Shown one piece after another: positions 1 to 5,672 of a stretch of 7,167 nucleotides of DNA. Both the position numbers and the translations under genes were made by a program. The notes beneath the pieces were generated by a model. It was not told the DNA's origin. It ran no database searches and worked only from the letters and a program-made list of their open reading frames with translations. The stretch spans positions 4,356-11,522 of the forward strand of contig DCTO01000075.1 in assembly GCA_002329285.1 (NCBI GenBank). The letters are read 5' to 3'. Source of the stretch: Ruminococcaceae bacterium UBA1438. GTDB taxonomy: Bacteria; Bacillota; Clostridia; Oscillospirales; Acutalibacteraceae. Within the stretch, counting starts at the first letter, position 1, and each line of letters starts with the position of its first letter.

Positions 1-53
1 AAAAGGAGGCGGCAAGCCAAAGCGAGCTTGCAACGATTTTCAATGAAGAATAA
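1..53 (+). CDS. C-terminal end of an unidentified plus-strand gene (partial)
   Basis: The reading frame starting at base 3 encodes sixteen residues, KEAASQSELATIFNEE, followed by TAA at 51-53. The 5' part lies outside the window. The acidic, helix-like tail and the hairpin terminator six bases after the stop suggest a genuine gene end. The other two plus frames also stop within this stretch (at 44-46 and 55-57) but give less protein-like, strongly basic tails. Too little is present to name a family. Confidence 0.4.
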   Translation, partial: KEAASQSELATIFNEE

Positions 54-58
54 ATAGC

Positions 59-92
59 AAAACGGGTTAAGGCGCCGACCTTAACCCGTTTT
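59..92. terminator. Bidirectional intrinsic terminator between convergent genes
   Basis: This is a perfect 14-bp inverted repeat: AAAACGGGTTAAGG (59-72), a six-base loop (73-78) and CCTTAACCCGTTTT (79-92). The outer A4/T4 pairs give a U-rich 3' side on both strands, and a further TTTT lies at 95-98 on the plus strand. It sits between the stop at 53 of the plus-strand gene and the stop at 130 of gerAC on the minus strand, so it can end transcription from both sides. Confidence 0.85.
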
Positions 93-129
93 AGTTTTAA
101 ATGAAAGCAAAAGCCCGGTTGGAACAGGC

Positions 130-999
130 TTAAACCTTTGAATTATCGTTAACCTTCGTACATTCGCATTTAACCGTAATTTTTGCCTCTGTTTTCGGAA
201 GCAGGGATTTCCAATCGGATTTTATTTGCTGAAACTGTGAATTGCTGTGCCTTGCAATATGCTTGCCAATGCGCAGAGCATCACTGCTGTTTTGAACACA
301 GGCATCAAAGGCACGGCGGCAATAATCCTCAATCTCTGCCTGCGCTTCCTTTTCAACACGGATAATATCGGAATTTGTTACATCAAGCTCGGCTCCGTTT
401 TCAATCTCATTAACAATTAGATTTAAGCTGATATTGGCAGAAAAAACGGGAGTTTTTCCGTTTAACTCCGCCTTGGTTATTGCATGGGAGGCAACTATTT
501 CAAGGGAAACTTTTCCGATGCGTTCATCATCAACGGTGAGCATTCCACCGCTCACCTTGTTTTTCATAATCAGAAAGCCGAGGGTTTCCTCTTTATCAAG
601 AACGGCTGCAAGGCGTGCTCCGTCATAAAGCGCAGTTTTGCTTGAATAAGTGTTATCCCCCTCAACCTCAACCACAGGCAAATAAAAATCAGAGGTTTCA
701 TCAAGATAGAGATTTGAAAGCTCCCCTGCCGTGACATAAGCGGCAAAGCCGTTTTCCTGCCCGTTTTTCAGCATCGTTGAAAGCGCACGGGCAGGAACAA
801 GAGCATCATGCTCTTCATTTTCAAGCACCTTTTTCGGATCTCCGTCTGCAAGGCAGAGCGCAACATCGGGCTGCGAATTATTGCTGCGGATAAAATAATC
901 AATGCAAGCCTCGCGCTCATCTTCACTGATTGCGCTTCCGAAAACAACAATTCTGTTTTGCCCAAAGAAAAGTTTTTTTTGAAAGCCCCTCCGCCGCAT
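130..999 (-). CDS. C-terminal fragment of split GerAC (Spore_GerAC domain)
   Basis: This is the 289-residue frame covering the rest of GerAC. Its first nine residues (MRRRGFQKK) are out-of-frame or slippery-tract sequence; homology to the family begins at LFFGQNRIVVFGSAISEDE. The remainder holds the end of the first GerC domain, a linker, and the C-terminal domain with repeated strands such as TPVFSANISLNLIVNEIE and a helix containing EIEDYCRRAFDACVQ. The ATG at 999 has no convincing Shine-Dalgarno site and lies inside the coding part of the upstream fragment. I take it as an artefact of the frameshift and not a real start. Without the signal peptide this fragment would stay in the cytoplasm. 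Confidence 0.55.
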   Translation of the reverse strand: MRRRGFQKKLFFGQNRIVVFGSAISEDEREACIDYFIRSNNSQPDVALCLADGDPKKVLENEEHDALVPARALSTMLKNGQENGFAAYVTAGELSNLYLDETSDFYLPVVEVEGDNTYSSKTALYDGARLAAVLDKEETLGFLIMKNKVSGGMLTVDDERIGKVSLEIVASHAITKAELNGKTPVFSANISLNLIVNEIENGAELDVTNSDIIRVEKEAQAEIEDYCRRAFDACVQNSSDALRIGKHIARHSNSQFQQIKSDWKSLLPKTEAKITVKCECTKVNDNSKV

Positions 1000-1282
1000 T
1001 ATCTATTGCCCGGGAAATATTCTCACCCTGCCCGCTGATATTCATTGTGACATTGCCTGAAATTCCTTCGCTGATACTGCCGCTCTTTGCAAGATTAAGG
1101 GTTTGAACGGTTATTTCAAAGCCTTTTTCCGTGTGATCTATGCTCATACCCTCAACAATACTGATATCGCTCAGATGCTCAGTTTTAGCGCAACCACTAA
1201 TAAGGCAAGCTGTTAAGAGCAACACTGTAATAAGCTTAAGCGCCGAGCCGATTTTAACCTTGAAAATAACGTTCAATGCCAT
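923..1282 (-). CDS. N-terminal fragment of split GerAC (lipoprotein signal plus start of domain 1)
   Basis: This is the 119-residue frame as it stands in the sequence. Residues 11-30 form a hydrophobic signal segment ending in the lipobox L-I-S-G with Cys31, so the product would be exported and lipidated. Residues from about 35 to 103 match the start of the GerC fold, including a GMSIDHTEKGFEITVQ strand pattern and an ENISRAIDNAAEGLSKK helix. After the A8 tract the frame reads about 16 unrelated basic and aromatic residues (TFLWAKQNCCFRKRNQ) before TGA, which is typical of out-of-frame translation. If it were made as such it would lack most of the receptor subunit and probably be unstable. 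Confidence 0.6.
   Translation of the reverse strand: MALNVIFKVKIGSALKLITVLLLTACLISGCAKTEHLSDISIVEGMSIDHTEKGFEITVQTLNLAKSGSISEGISGNVTMNISGQGENISRAIDNAAEGLSKKTFLWAKQNCCFRKRNQ
973..980. repeat. T8 (A8 on the coding strand) homopolymer at the gerAC frame break
   Basis: Eight T on the plus strand, read as eight A in gerAC. With seven A the codons run TCA-AAA-AAA-CTT and the two halves of GerAC join in frame. With eight, the upstream frame goes out of phase by one base. Runs of this length are prone to replication slippage, polymerase slippage and sequencing miscounts. Confidence 0.8.
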
Positions 1283-2297
1283 TCTTCCTTTTTGAAAAAG
1301 CTGTGTAAAGCACGGGAATAACTACCGAATAAAGCAGAAAAATCACAACCGAAGCCGCAAGTCTGCCGCCGGTTATAACCTGTGCTTTAAGAATAATCAG
1401 AACCGCAATAAATATTCCGATTGCGCTGACGGCGGCATTTTTCTTTTGAGAGCCCGCTTTGACGCACTGCGCCGCCGCATAAAGATAAAGAGCGGTTTTG
1501 AAAAAAATTGCAAAAATCCAATATGCCGTGAAAAGCGAATCAAGTCGCTCCGTTGAGGCAAATTTCATGATCTGATAAAGCACTCCGAGCGGATGCTCAA
1601 CGACGCTTGCCAGGCTGCCGAGCACGCCGATTACCGTTGCAACGGTTAAAATAATTGAAGCAAGCGAAGCAACCGCCGTTAAGCAATACGGAAGAACGAT
1701 TTTACCGTTGATTTTCGGCGCAAGCACCGGCAGCAGCATAACCTCGCTTGTGGCGGTTACCGCAAACAGAGTAGTGTTTGCAATCTGCCCGGCATCATTC
1801 TGAATAAGCGGAAAGAAATTCAGCGGCGACATATCATTAATGCTGAAAACAACCGCCAAAAGACTGCCGCCGAACATAACGAAAAATACCATTGAGCAGA
1901 AGCGTGAAATTGCCTCAATCCCAAGCGTTGCGGCATAAGCACAGGCGCATATAACCACGGCTGAAAGAAGCAAAGGATTTTCCGCATGCCCGAGCCTTGA
2001 CGAGGAAAAAAGCACGAAGCGCGAAAGCCCGATTGCACCCGCAAAGAAAAAATAAAGCGCATAAAGACGGGAAAGCGCCTTGTTTTCAACAATGTTTTTC
2101 CCCTGCCGAAGCATTACTAAAAACGGCACAGAAAACAACAGAACGAGAACAGCCGCAGCAAAAAGGCTGATTATGAGATCCATGCTGTAATTCCCGCCGA
2201 GAACCGAGGAGCAGACTGTGAAAACCACAAGCGTTCTTGAAACAAAAAGCATATAAAAAAGATTAACGGGCGCAACCATTCCCTGTTTATATTTCAT
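1254..2297 (-). CDS. gerAB: GerAB-type spore germination permease (germinant receptor B subunit)
   Basis: This is the B subunit of a GerA-type receptor, an integral protein of the spore inner membrane related to APC-superfamily amino acid transporters and thought to bind the germinant. From the ATG at 2297 it is 347 residues, near the roughly 365 of Bacillus GerAB. Hydrophobic segments lie near residues 10-33, 41-63, 77-95, 108-127, 134-152, 174-192, 203-230, 257-277, 288-305 and 313-333, giving the ten-helix pattern of the family. SPLNFFPLIQND (157-168) and the following TSEVMLLPVLAPKI fit the conserved middle of GerAB proteins. An in-frame GTG at 2309 abuts the Shine-Dalgarno AAGGGG directly, so I chose the ATG, which has 11 bases of spacing. 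It overlaps the end of gerAA by 11 bases and the start of gerAC by 29, so the three genes form one operon. Confidence 0.9.
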   Translation of the reverse strand: MKYKQGMVAPVNLFYMLFVSRTLVVFTVCSSVLGGNYSMDLIISLFAAAVLVLLFSVPFLVMLRQGKNIVENKALSRLYALYFFFAGAIGLSRFVLFSSSRLGHAENPLLLSAVVICACAYAATLGIEAISRFCSMVFFVMFGGSLLAVVFSINDMSPLNFFPLIQNDAGQIANTTLFAVTATSEVMLLPVLAPKINGKIVLPYCLTAVASLASIILTVATVIGVLGSLASVVEHPLGVLYQIMKFASTERLDSLFTAYWIFAIFFKTALYLYAAAQCVKAGSQKKNAAVSAIGIFIAVLIILKAQVITGGRLAASVVIFLLYSVVIPVLYTAFSKRKNGIERYFQG

Positions 2298-3744
2298 CAG
2301 TGACGGCACCCCTTAAATTCTGAATTCTGATTTTGCGCTTTAATATTGATTTCCAGCTTTGACGGACAAAAACATCGCCGAAGCTCTTTTTATCAAAGGG
2401 AGAAATCGGAGAGGAAAACGGCACACCGTAAGGATTAATTGCGCAAATATTTATGCAGATGAGGCAGAGCCCGAGAACAATGCCGTAAATTCCGCCCGTG
2501 CCGCCCAGGATGACAAACGCCAGCCGCAGGACCGCAACACTTTCGTAAAGCGGATAAATCACATAAGAAGCAATCGCCGTTACCGCGATAACCACCAGCA
2601 TCGGCGTTCCGACAAGGCCGGCGTTAACAATTGCATCGCCGATGACAAGCGCGCCAATTATAGAAACCGCATGGCCGATTGCCTTTGGAAGGCGCAGACC
2701 TGCCTCCCTCATAATCTCATAGAGAATTAAAATCATAATCGCCTCCTGCATTAAGGAAAACGGAGTTGTTGCCTCCGCAGAAGCGATTGAAAACATCAGC
2801 GAAGTTGGAATTAATTCCTGATGAAAGGTGCCCGTTGCAACATAAAAACCCGGAAAAATTGCGGAAATCACAAAGGAAAAATATTTCAAAAGCCTGTTAA
2901 GCGTTGCAAAAATAACATTATTATCATAATCATCAACGGTTGAAAAATTATCCATAAAAAGGCAGGGCACATAAATTGCAAAGGGAGAGCCGTCAACCAG
3001 AACGCCCACCCTGCCCTCAAGCAGCTTTGAGCAGAGCACATCGGGACGCTCAGTGTTTCCCGTTGCGGAGAAATTTGATTTAATCTTCGTGTCCAAAAAC
3101 GGGACAAGCTCACCATAATCCTGGAGCACATTTATCGGCGCGCTTTTAATCCTGCGCTCAACCGCATCAACAAGAGTTTTATCAGCATAGCCATCAATAT
3201 ATGCAAGAGCAACCGCCGTTTGAGCCTGACTGCCAACCGCAAGCTGCTTCAGCTTCAGTTTCGGAGATTTAATCCGCCTGTGAAGCAGGGCTTTGTTATC
3301 ATTAAGCGTTTCCGTGAAGCATTCCTTTGCGCCTTTAATGTTTGCCTCATTATTCGGCTCATCAATCCCCCTTTTTTCAAAGCCCTGAATGCCGAGGGCA
3401 AGAAAGCGGGAAACGCCATCAACAAACAGGATTGCAAAGCCGGAGGAGAGATAAAAATGGGCCTGCTCAAATTCCTGATGAACGCTCAATTCAAGAGAGC
3501 TGAGAACGCTGCTTTGAAGCAGGGAAAACAGCTGAGCCCCGGTTTCATATTCGCCCCTGAAGCTAAGAATGGGGCGCATTATCATCTGCGAAAGCTGGAG
3601 AGAATTAATCATTCCGTCAAGCACGCAGACAATTGCCGGAGTGCCGCAGATTTCGCATTCGCGCAAAAGGAAATCGGAGCAATCGGAATAATCAGCCGAA
3701 AGCCTGTTTTTATTATCTGTTACAGAGGAATAAACCTTGCTCAT
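2287..3744 (-). CDS. gerAA: GerAA-type spore germination protein (germinant receptor A subunit)
   Basis: This is the A subunit of a GerA-family germinant receptor, located in the spore inner membrane and proposed to form an oligomeric ion channel. The 485-residue product matches the family length. Residues 1 to about 285 are the soluble N-terminal region, including an EPNNEANIKGAKECFTE-like stretch (129-145), NKALLHRRIKSPKL (150-163) and LLEGRVGVLVDGSPFAIYVP (241-260), all recognisable GerA signatures. The membrane part follows: about 288-308, EIMREAGLRLPKAIGHAVSI at 343-362, helices from 360 to 397, and 405-436. The tail is basic and cytoplasmic. The ATG at 3744 has GGTGG four bases upstream. 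The gene is first in the minus-strand operon, divergent from the DUF421 gene. Expression in the forespore under sigma G is expected for the family, but I see only a possible -35 (see the spacer entry). Confidence 0.93.
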   Translation of the reverse strand: MSKVYSSVTDNKNRLSADYSDCSDFLLRECEICGTPAIVCVLDGMINSLQLSQMIMRPILSFRGEYETGAQLFSLLQSSVLSSLELSVHQEFEQAHFYLSSGFAILFVDGVSRFLALGIQGFEKRGIDEPNNEANIKGAKECFTETLNDNKALLHRRIKSPKLKLKQLAVGSQAQTAVALAYIDGYADKTLVDAVERRIKSAPINVLQDYGELVPFLDTKIKSNFSATGNTERPDVLCSKLLEGRVGVLVDGSPFAIYVPCLFMDNFSTVDDYDNNVIFATLNRLLKYFSFVISAIFPGFYVATGTFHQELIPTSLMFSIASAEATTPFSLMQEAIMILILYEIMREAGLRLPKAIGHAVSIIGALVIGDAIVNAGLVGTPMLVVIAVTAIASYVIYPLYESVAVLRLAFVILGGTGGIYGIVLGLCLICINICAINPYGVPFSSPISPFDKKSFGDVFVRQSWKSILKRKIRIQNLRGAVTDEI

Positions 3745-3818
3745 AAAACCACCAAATTTTTATTATATTTTTTGCAATAAAAACGGCGGTTATGCAAAAA
3801 ATATAGCGAGGTGATTTT
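3745..3818. promoter_or_regulatory. Divergent spacer between gerAA and the DUF421 gene, with a perfect dyad
   Basis: This 74-bp AT-rich spacer holds TATATTTTTTGCA (3764-3776) and its exact reverse complement TGCAAAAAATATA (3793-3805) around a 16-base centre. On the gerAA side the left arm runs into TATAAT (3767-3762, minus strand), a good -10 sequence but without a convincing -35 at 17 bp. TGCATA (3796-3791, minus) matches the -35 of sigma F/G promoters, with only a weak -10 (CAAAAAA) 16 bases further on. On the plus side TATAGC (3802-3807) is too close to the ribosome binding site GAGGTG (3808-3813) to be a useful -10, so the plus promoter probably lies further left, for example near TATTAT at 3761. 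The dyad could be a shared operator or a transcript hairpin; promoter assignment is unresolved. Confidence 0.5.
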
Positions 3819-4496
3819 GTGGGAAGTTTATTTATAAGATCCCTGATTATTTACATTTCGGTTATTCTTGCAACAAAGATTATGGGCAAGCGGCAAATTG
3901 GCGAGCTTAATCCGCACGAACTTGTGATAACCATTTTGGTTTCGCAAACGGCAACTCTTCCGCTGGAGGACAATAATATGTCCCTTGCAAATATGTTTAT
4001 CCCGATGCTGGTGTTTGTTTCTTTTGAAATTCTTGCATCCGCAATTTCAATGAAAAGCCTTTGGTTTCGCAACGCGGTTGAGGGCAAGCCGATTTTTGTT
4101 ATTAAAAACGGAAGGCTTGATGAAAAGCAGCTTAAAAGGCTTCGCTTCACGGTTGATGATTTGCTTGATTCCCTGCGGCAAAAGGACGCATTTGACATTT
4201 CAGAGGTGCAGGACGCCGTGATTGAAACAAACGGCACGGTTTCCGTTTTGAAGAAGGCACAGGCAAGCCCTGTGACGCCGAGCCAGCTTTCCTTGGGCAC
4301 AAATGAGGTTTCAACCCCGATTGCGATTATCATTGACGGCAAACCAGTTTGCGAATACTTCGGCAAGGAGAAAATGAAAAGCAGTGAGATTGAGCTGATT
4401 TTACAGAGCGAAAACAAAAAGCAGGAGGAAATCCTGCTTTTAACGATTGATGATAACGGCAAAACCTTTTTAATTCCGAAAAGGAGTGACAAATAA
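3819..4496 (+). CDS. DUF421 family membrane protein (YetF-like)
   Basis: A 225-residue protein of the DUF421/YetF family (COG2323), whose biochemical role is not established. Residues 4-21, 32-49 and 56-78 are hydrophobic and would form the N-terminal membrane part. The conserved signature lies at 19-42: TKIMGKRQIGELNPHELVIT. The cytoplasmic part (about 88-225) carries the family's second set of motifs: GKPIFVIKNGRLDEKQLKR (89-107), a TVDDLLDSLR helix (111-120) and DISEVQDAVIETNGTVSVL (126-144). The start is GTG at 3819 with GAGGTG five bases upstream. It overlaps the next gene by one base (TAATG), so the two are translated from one message. Some DUF421 proteins are found in spore membranes of Bacillus species. 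Standing divergent from a gerA operon makes a spore role plausible here, but that is inference. Confidence 0.9.
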   Translation: MGSLFIRSLIIYISVILATKIMGKRQIGELNPHELVITILVSQTATLPLEDNNMSLANMFIPMLVFVSFEILASAISMKSLWFRNAVEGKPIFVIKNGRLDEKQLKRLRFTVDDLLDSLRQKDAFDISEVQDAVIETNGTVSVLKKAQASPVTPSQLSLGTNEVSTPIAIIIDGKPVCEYFGKEKMKSSEIELILQSENKKQEEILLLTIDDNGKTFLIPKRSDK

Positions 4497-4867
4497 TGAA
4501 AAGAATCTGGTTTTCAATAATCTTTTTGGGCGCGGCAGTTGCGCTTTGCCTTTTTGAGCAGCTTGAGGTGCACCGTGATTATCACTCCATCATCGCCACG
4601 GCAGACAAAGCGACTGCCGCCGAAAGCCGCAAGGATAAGGAAGCGCTTTGCAAGGAGCTTGAAAAGGAATGGGAGCACATTCACAACTGGGCGGCGCTGA
4701 CAACGGACCACAGTATTTTGCACGGCACGGAGGTTGCCGTCGCCGAAGCGGTTGAATTTTCAAAAAGCGATTATATTGACGAAACGGATGAGGCACTGAT
4801 TGAGGCAAAGAGCGAGCTTACCCAGATTCATGACAGCACGCTGATTAAACTTGAAAACATTTTTTAA
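4496..4867 (+). CDS. DUF4363 family protein (membrane-anchored, paired with DUF421)
   Basis: A 123-residue protein that I recognise as DUF4363-like by size, architecture and its place directly after a DUF421 gene, an arrangement known in Clostridia. Residues 5-20 form a single hydrophobic segment, a signal anchor after a short basic start (MKR). The remainder (about 22-123) is charged and almost all helical, with a Glu/Lys-rich stretch at 42-63, an EWEHIHNWAALTTDH motif (58-72) and a final helix containing EAKSELTQIHDS (103-114). It has no recognisable catalytic motif. The ATG at 4496 overlaps the DUF421 stop, and AGGAG lies nine bases upstream. The likely topology is an external helical domain anchored to the membrane, perhaps a partner of the DUF421 protein; that partnership is inferred from gene order alone. 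Confidence 0.8.
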   Translation: MKRIWFSIIFLGAAVALCLFEQLEVHRDYHSIIATADKATAAESRKDKEALCKELEKEWEHIHNWAALTTDHSILHGTEVAVAEAVEFSKSDYIDETDEALIEAKSELTQIHDSTLIKLENIF

Positions 4868-4874
4868 CAATGAA

Positions 4875-4902
4875 AAACGCCGTTCCTTCGAGAACGGCGT
4901 TT
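4875..4902. terminator. Bidirectional intrinsic terminator between the DUF4363 gene and queT
   Basis: An 11-bp perfect stem, AAACGCCGTTC (4875-4885) and GAACGGCGTTT (4892-4902), with loop CTTCGA. On the minus strand the stem is followed by more T (TTTTTCATTG), a clear U-tract ending queT. On the plus strand it is followed by TTTAATTTAATT. It starts seven bases after the DUF4363 stop and ends three bases before the queT stop. Confidence 0.88.
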
Positions 4903-4905
4903 AAT

Positions 4906-5436
4906 TTAATTAAAAAGCTTTTTATCAAGATTTCGTTTCAATATCATATAGTAAAGCAGCGTGCCGAGAATCAGCATAACGCCAAGCTCACCAAGCGCAA
5001 CCAGGCCGCCCTGAAGCAGGAAATCCCAGAAGATGAAATCGCCTTCAATCAGAAAATATTCAATCTCCCAGCCAACGACGATTCCGTTCCACAGCGCGGG
5101 CATCAGCATTGCAAAAAGCGGAAAGCTTTTGATTTTAACGTTGCGCAAAAAATAAATGCAGGCGGTGCTGCCGAGAGTTGCCAGCGAGCCAAAAATCATA
5201 TCCAGCGGAAGCCCGGAGCCGATGTTATAAAGATTTGAAAGCACACAGCCAAGGGCTAAGCCGGGGATTGCCATAGGCGTGAAGAACGCCAGCACATTAA
5301 GCGCCTCTGACACACGAAACTGAACTGCCGCCGAGGTTGTGCCCGGCAAAAGCAGATTCTGCGCATAGGTTAACGCGGCATACATTGCGGCAATAACAGC
5401 GGTTTGCACGATTGCCGAAATCTTTTTGTTTTTCAT
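4906..5436 (-). CDS. queT: QueT family transporter of queuosine precursors
   Basis: A 176-residue small integral membrane protein of the QueT family (COG4708), the substrate-binding S component of ECF-type transporters thought to bring in queuosine precursors such as preQ1. The signature VQFRVSEALNVLAFFTPMAIPGL (38-60) is the family's conserved N-terminal motif. Hydrophobic segments lie near 7-30, 45-66, 78-97, 104-123, 136-158 and 155-167, fitting a six-segment S component. NIGSG (71-75) and GWE (122-124) look like conserved loop residues. The ATG at 5436 has a strong GGAGG ten bases upstream. The gene is transcribed alone from a promoter at 5506-5534 and ends at the shared hairpin. The energising ECF ATPases and transmembrane subunit are not in the window and would be shared from elsewhere. 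A preQ1-riboswitch-like leader supports the assignment. Confidence 0.9.
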   Translation of the reverse strand: MKNKKISAIVQTAVIAAMYAALTYAQNLLLPGTTSAAVQFRVSEALNVLAFFTPMAIPGLALGCVLSNLYNIGSGLPLDMIFGSLATLGSTACIYFLRNVKIKSFPLFAMLMPALWNGIVVGWEIEYFLIEGDFIFWDFLLQGGLVALGELGVMLILGTLLYYMILKRNLDKKLFN

Positions 5437-5502
5437 ATTAAATTTTCCTCCGTAGTTTTGATTTGGGCAAAAGCCCCGTCAGGATTTTGCGAACTGACAA
5501 GC
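5437..5502 (-). ncRNA. Candidate preQ1 riboswitch in the queT leader
   Basis: Read on the minus strand, the leader begins with a hairpin GTCAG (5498-5494), loop TTCGCAAAATC, and CTGAC (5482-5478). The loop begins with U and ends with C just before the 3' arm, as in the preQ1-I aptamer of Thermoanaerobacter, whose loop I recall as UCGCAGUAAC. The A-rich tail CAAAACTACGG (from about 5460) resembles that aptamer's CAAAACAAGG and runs into the Shine-Dalgarno GGAGG (5451-5447). Loop UUCG could pair with CGGA at the Shine-Dalgarno site, which would make control translational. A small extra hairpin, GGGC/GCCC (5476-5473 with 5468-5465), lies between stem and tail, unlike compact preQ1-I aptamers; classes II and III are alternatives. 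The link to queT is the strongest support. The class is unresolved. Confidence 0.55.
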
Positions 5503-5505
5503 GAT

Positions 5506-5534
5506 ATTATATATTACCCCAACCGAATAATCAA
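5506..5534 (-). promoter_or_regulatory. Sigma-A-type promoter of queT
   Basis: On the minus strand a -35 TTGATT (5534-5529), a 17-base spacer and a perfect -10 TATAAT (5511-5506). Transcription would begin near 5500, just before the first hairpin of the riboswitch-like leader. Confidence 0.75.
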
Positions 5535-5551
5535 GACTTTTTTTAATTTGC

Positions 5552-5580
5552 TTGTAATTATCGAAAAAATGGTTTATATT
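5552..5580 (+). promoter_or_regulatory. Sigma-A-type promoter of the 5587-5672 RNA
   Basis: A -35 TTGTAA (5552-5557), a 17-base spacer and a -10 TATATT (5575-5580). The predicted start, about seven bases after the -10, is at 5586-5588, exactly where the structured RNA begins. Its -35 lies 17 bases from the -35 of the queT promoter, so the two units are transcribed back to back. Confidence 0.6.
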
Positions 5581-5586
5581 ATTAAT

Positions 5587-5672
5587 GCTCCCGTTATGCG
5601 ATAGTTGCGGTCAATTAACGCGGAGCACGGGGAAACCGCAGCCTGAATACAACGGGAGGCGGTTTCTTTTTT
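5587..5672 (+). ncRNA. Structured RNA with two exclusive folds ending in an intrinsic terminator (riboswitch or attenuator candidate)
   Basis: The RNA can adopt two conformations that use the same bases. In fold A, CTCCCGTT (5588-5595) pairs with AACGGGAG (5651-5658), closing a domain in which GTTGCGGT (5604-5611) pairs with ACCGCAGC (5635-5642, one G-U). In fold B, TGCTCC plus CGTTA (5586-5596) pair with TAACG plus GGAGCA (5616-5627, one bulged C at 5621), and GAAACCGC (5632-5639) pairs with GCGGTTTC (5659-5666), followed by six T. Fold B is a complete intrinsic terminator and fold A destroys it. That is the layout of a transcriptional riboswitch or attenuator, or else of an 86-nt independent small RNA. 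I could not match it to any riboswitch consensus I remember. The first gene downstream is the dehydrogenase at 5810. Confidence 0.6.
5632..5672 (+). terminator. Intrinsic terminator inside the leader region of mmsA
   Basis: An 8-bp stem GAAACCGC (5632-5639) and GCGGTTTC (5659-5666), a 19-base loop and a T6 run (5667-5672). Its 5' arm is also used by the alternative stem with 5604-5611, and its loop holds the 3' arm of the long-range 5588-5595 pairing, so folding upstream would decide whether it forms. Confidence 0.75.

Larger units (their letters stand above)
130..1282 (-). pseudogene. gerAC: GerAC-type germinant receptor lipoprotein, split by a frameshift
   Basis: This is the C subunit of a GerA-type germinant receptor, a lipoprotein anchored on the outer face of the spore inner membrane that works with the GerAA and GerAB proteins. 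Two overlapping frames together make one family-length protein. The first gives a signal peptide with lipobox LISGC (Cys31) and the first GerC domain up to about residue 103. The second continues with LFFGQNRIVVFG and the C-terminal Spore_GerAC domain to TAA at 130. The switch falls in a run of eight A on the coding strand (973-980). Removing one A gives 383 residues, close to the roughly 370 usual for GerAC. The ATG at 1282 has AGGA only about three bases upstream and overlaps the end of gerAB by 29 bases, consistent with translational coupling. It could be a sequencing or assembly error, a phase-variable tract, a site rescued by slippage, or a true null allele. Confidence 0.85.

Noticed and set aside
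2298..2309. GTG at 2309 as the start of gerAB
   Set aside because: The Shine-Dalgarno AAGGGG touches the GTG with no spacing; the ATG at 2297 has 11 bases of spacing and starts at the usual point of family similarity.
3220..3780. Plus-strand open frame of 186 codons opposite gerAA
   Set aside because: It is a shadow of gerAA, with low-complexity basic composition, no ribosome binding site, and it runs into the divergent promoter spacer.
3762..3796. A full sigma-G promoter for gerAA
   Set aside because: TGCATA fits the -35, but the -10 at the right distance (CAAAAAA) is a poor match, and the good TATAAT is too far from it. Kept only as a possibility in the spacer entry.
3851..4492. Long open frame on the minus strand opposite the DUF421 gene (213 codons)
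   Set aside because: It lacks family-like motifs, is rich in Ser/Cys/Phe as expected from antisense reading, and covers the same span as a clearly recognisable DUF421 gene with a good ribosome binding site.
5596..5604. Two-codon mini frame ATG-CGA-TAG inside the structured RNA
   Set aside because: It has no ribosome binding site, since the transcript would start only about nine bases before it.
5587..5672. Known riboswitch and RNA classes for the leader RNA (T-box, TPP, FMN, SAM, purine, c-di-GMP, c-di-AMP, ZTP, THF, fluoride, 6S, SRP RNA)
   Set aside because: None of the core sequences I remember for these classes is present; only short resemblances such as GGGGAAACC were seen. This rests on memory, not on a covariance search.
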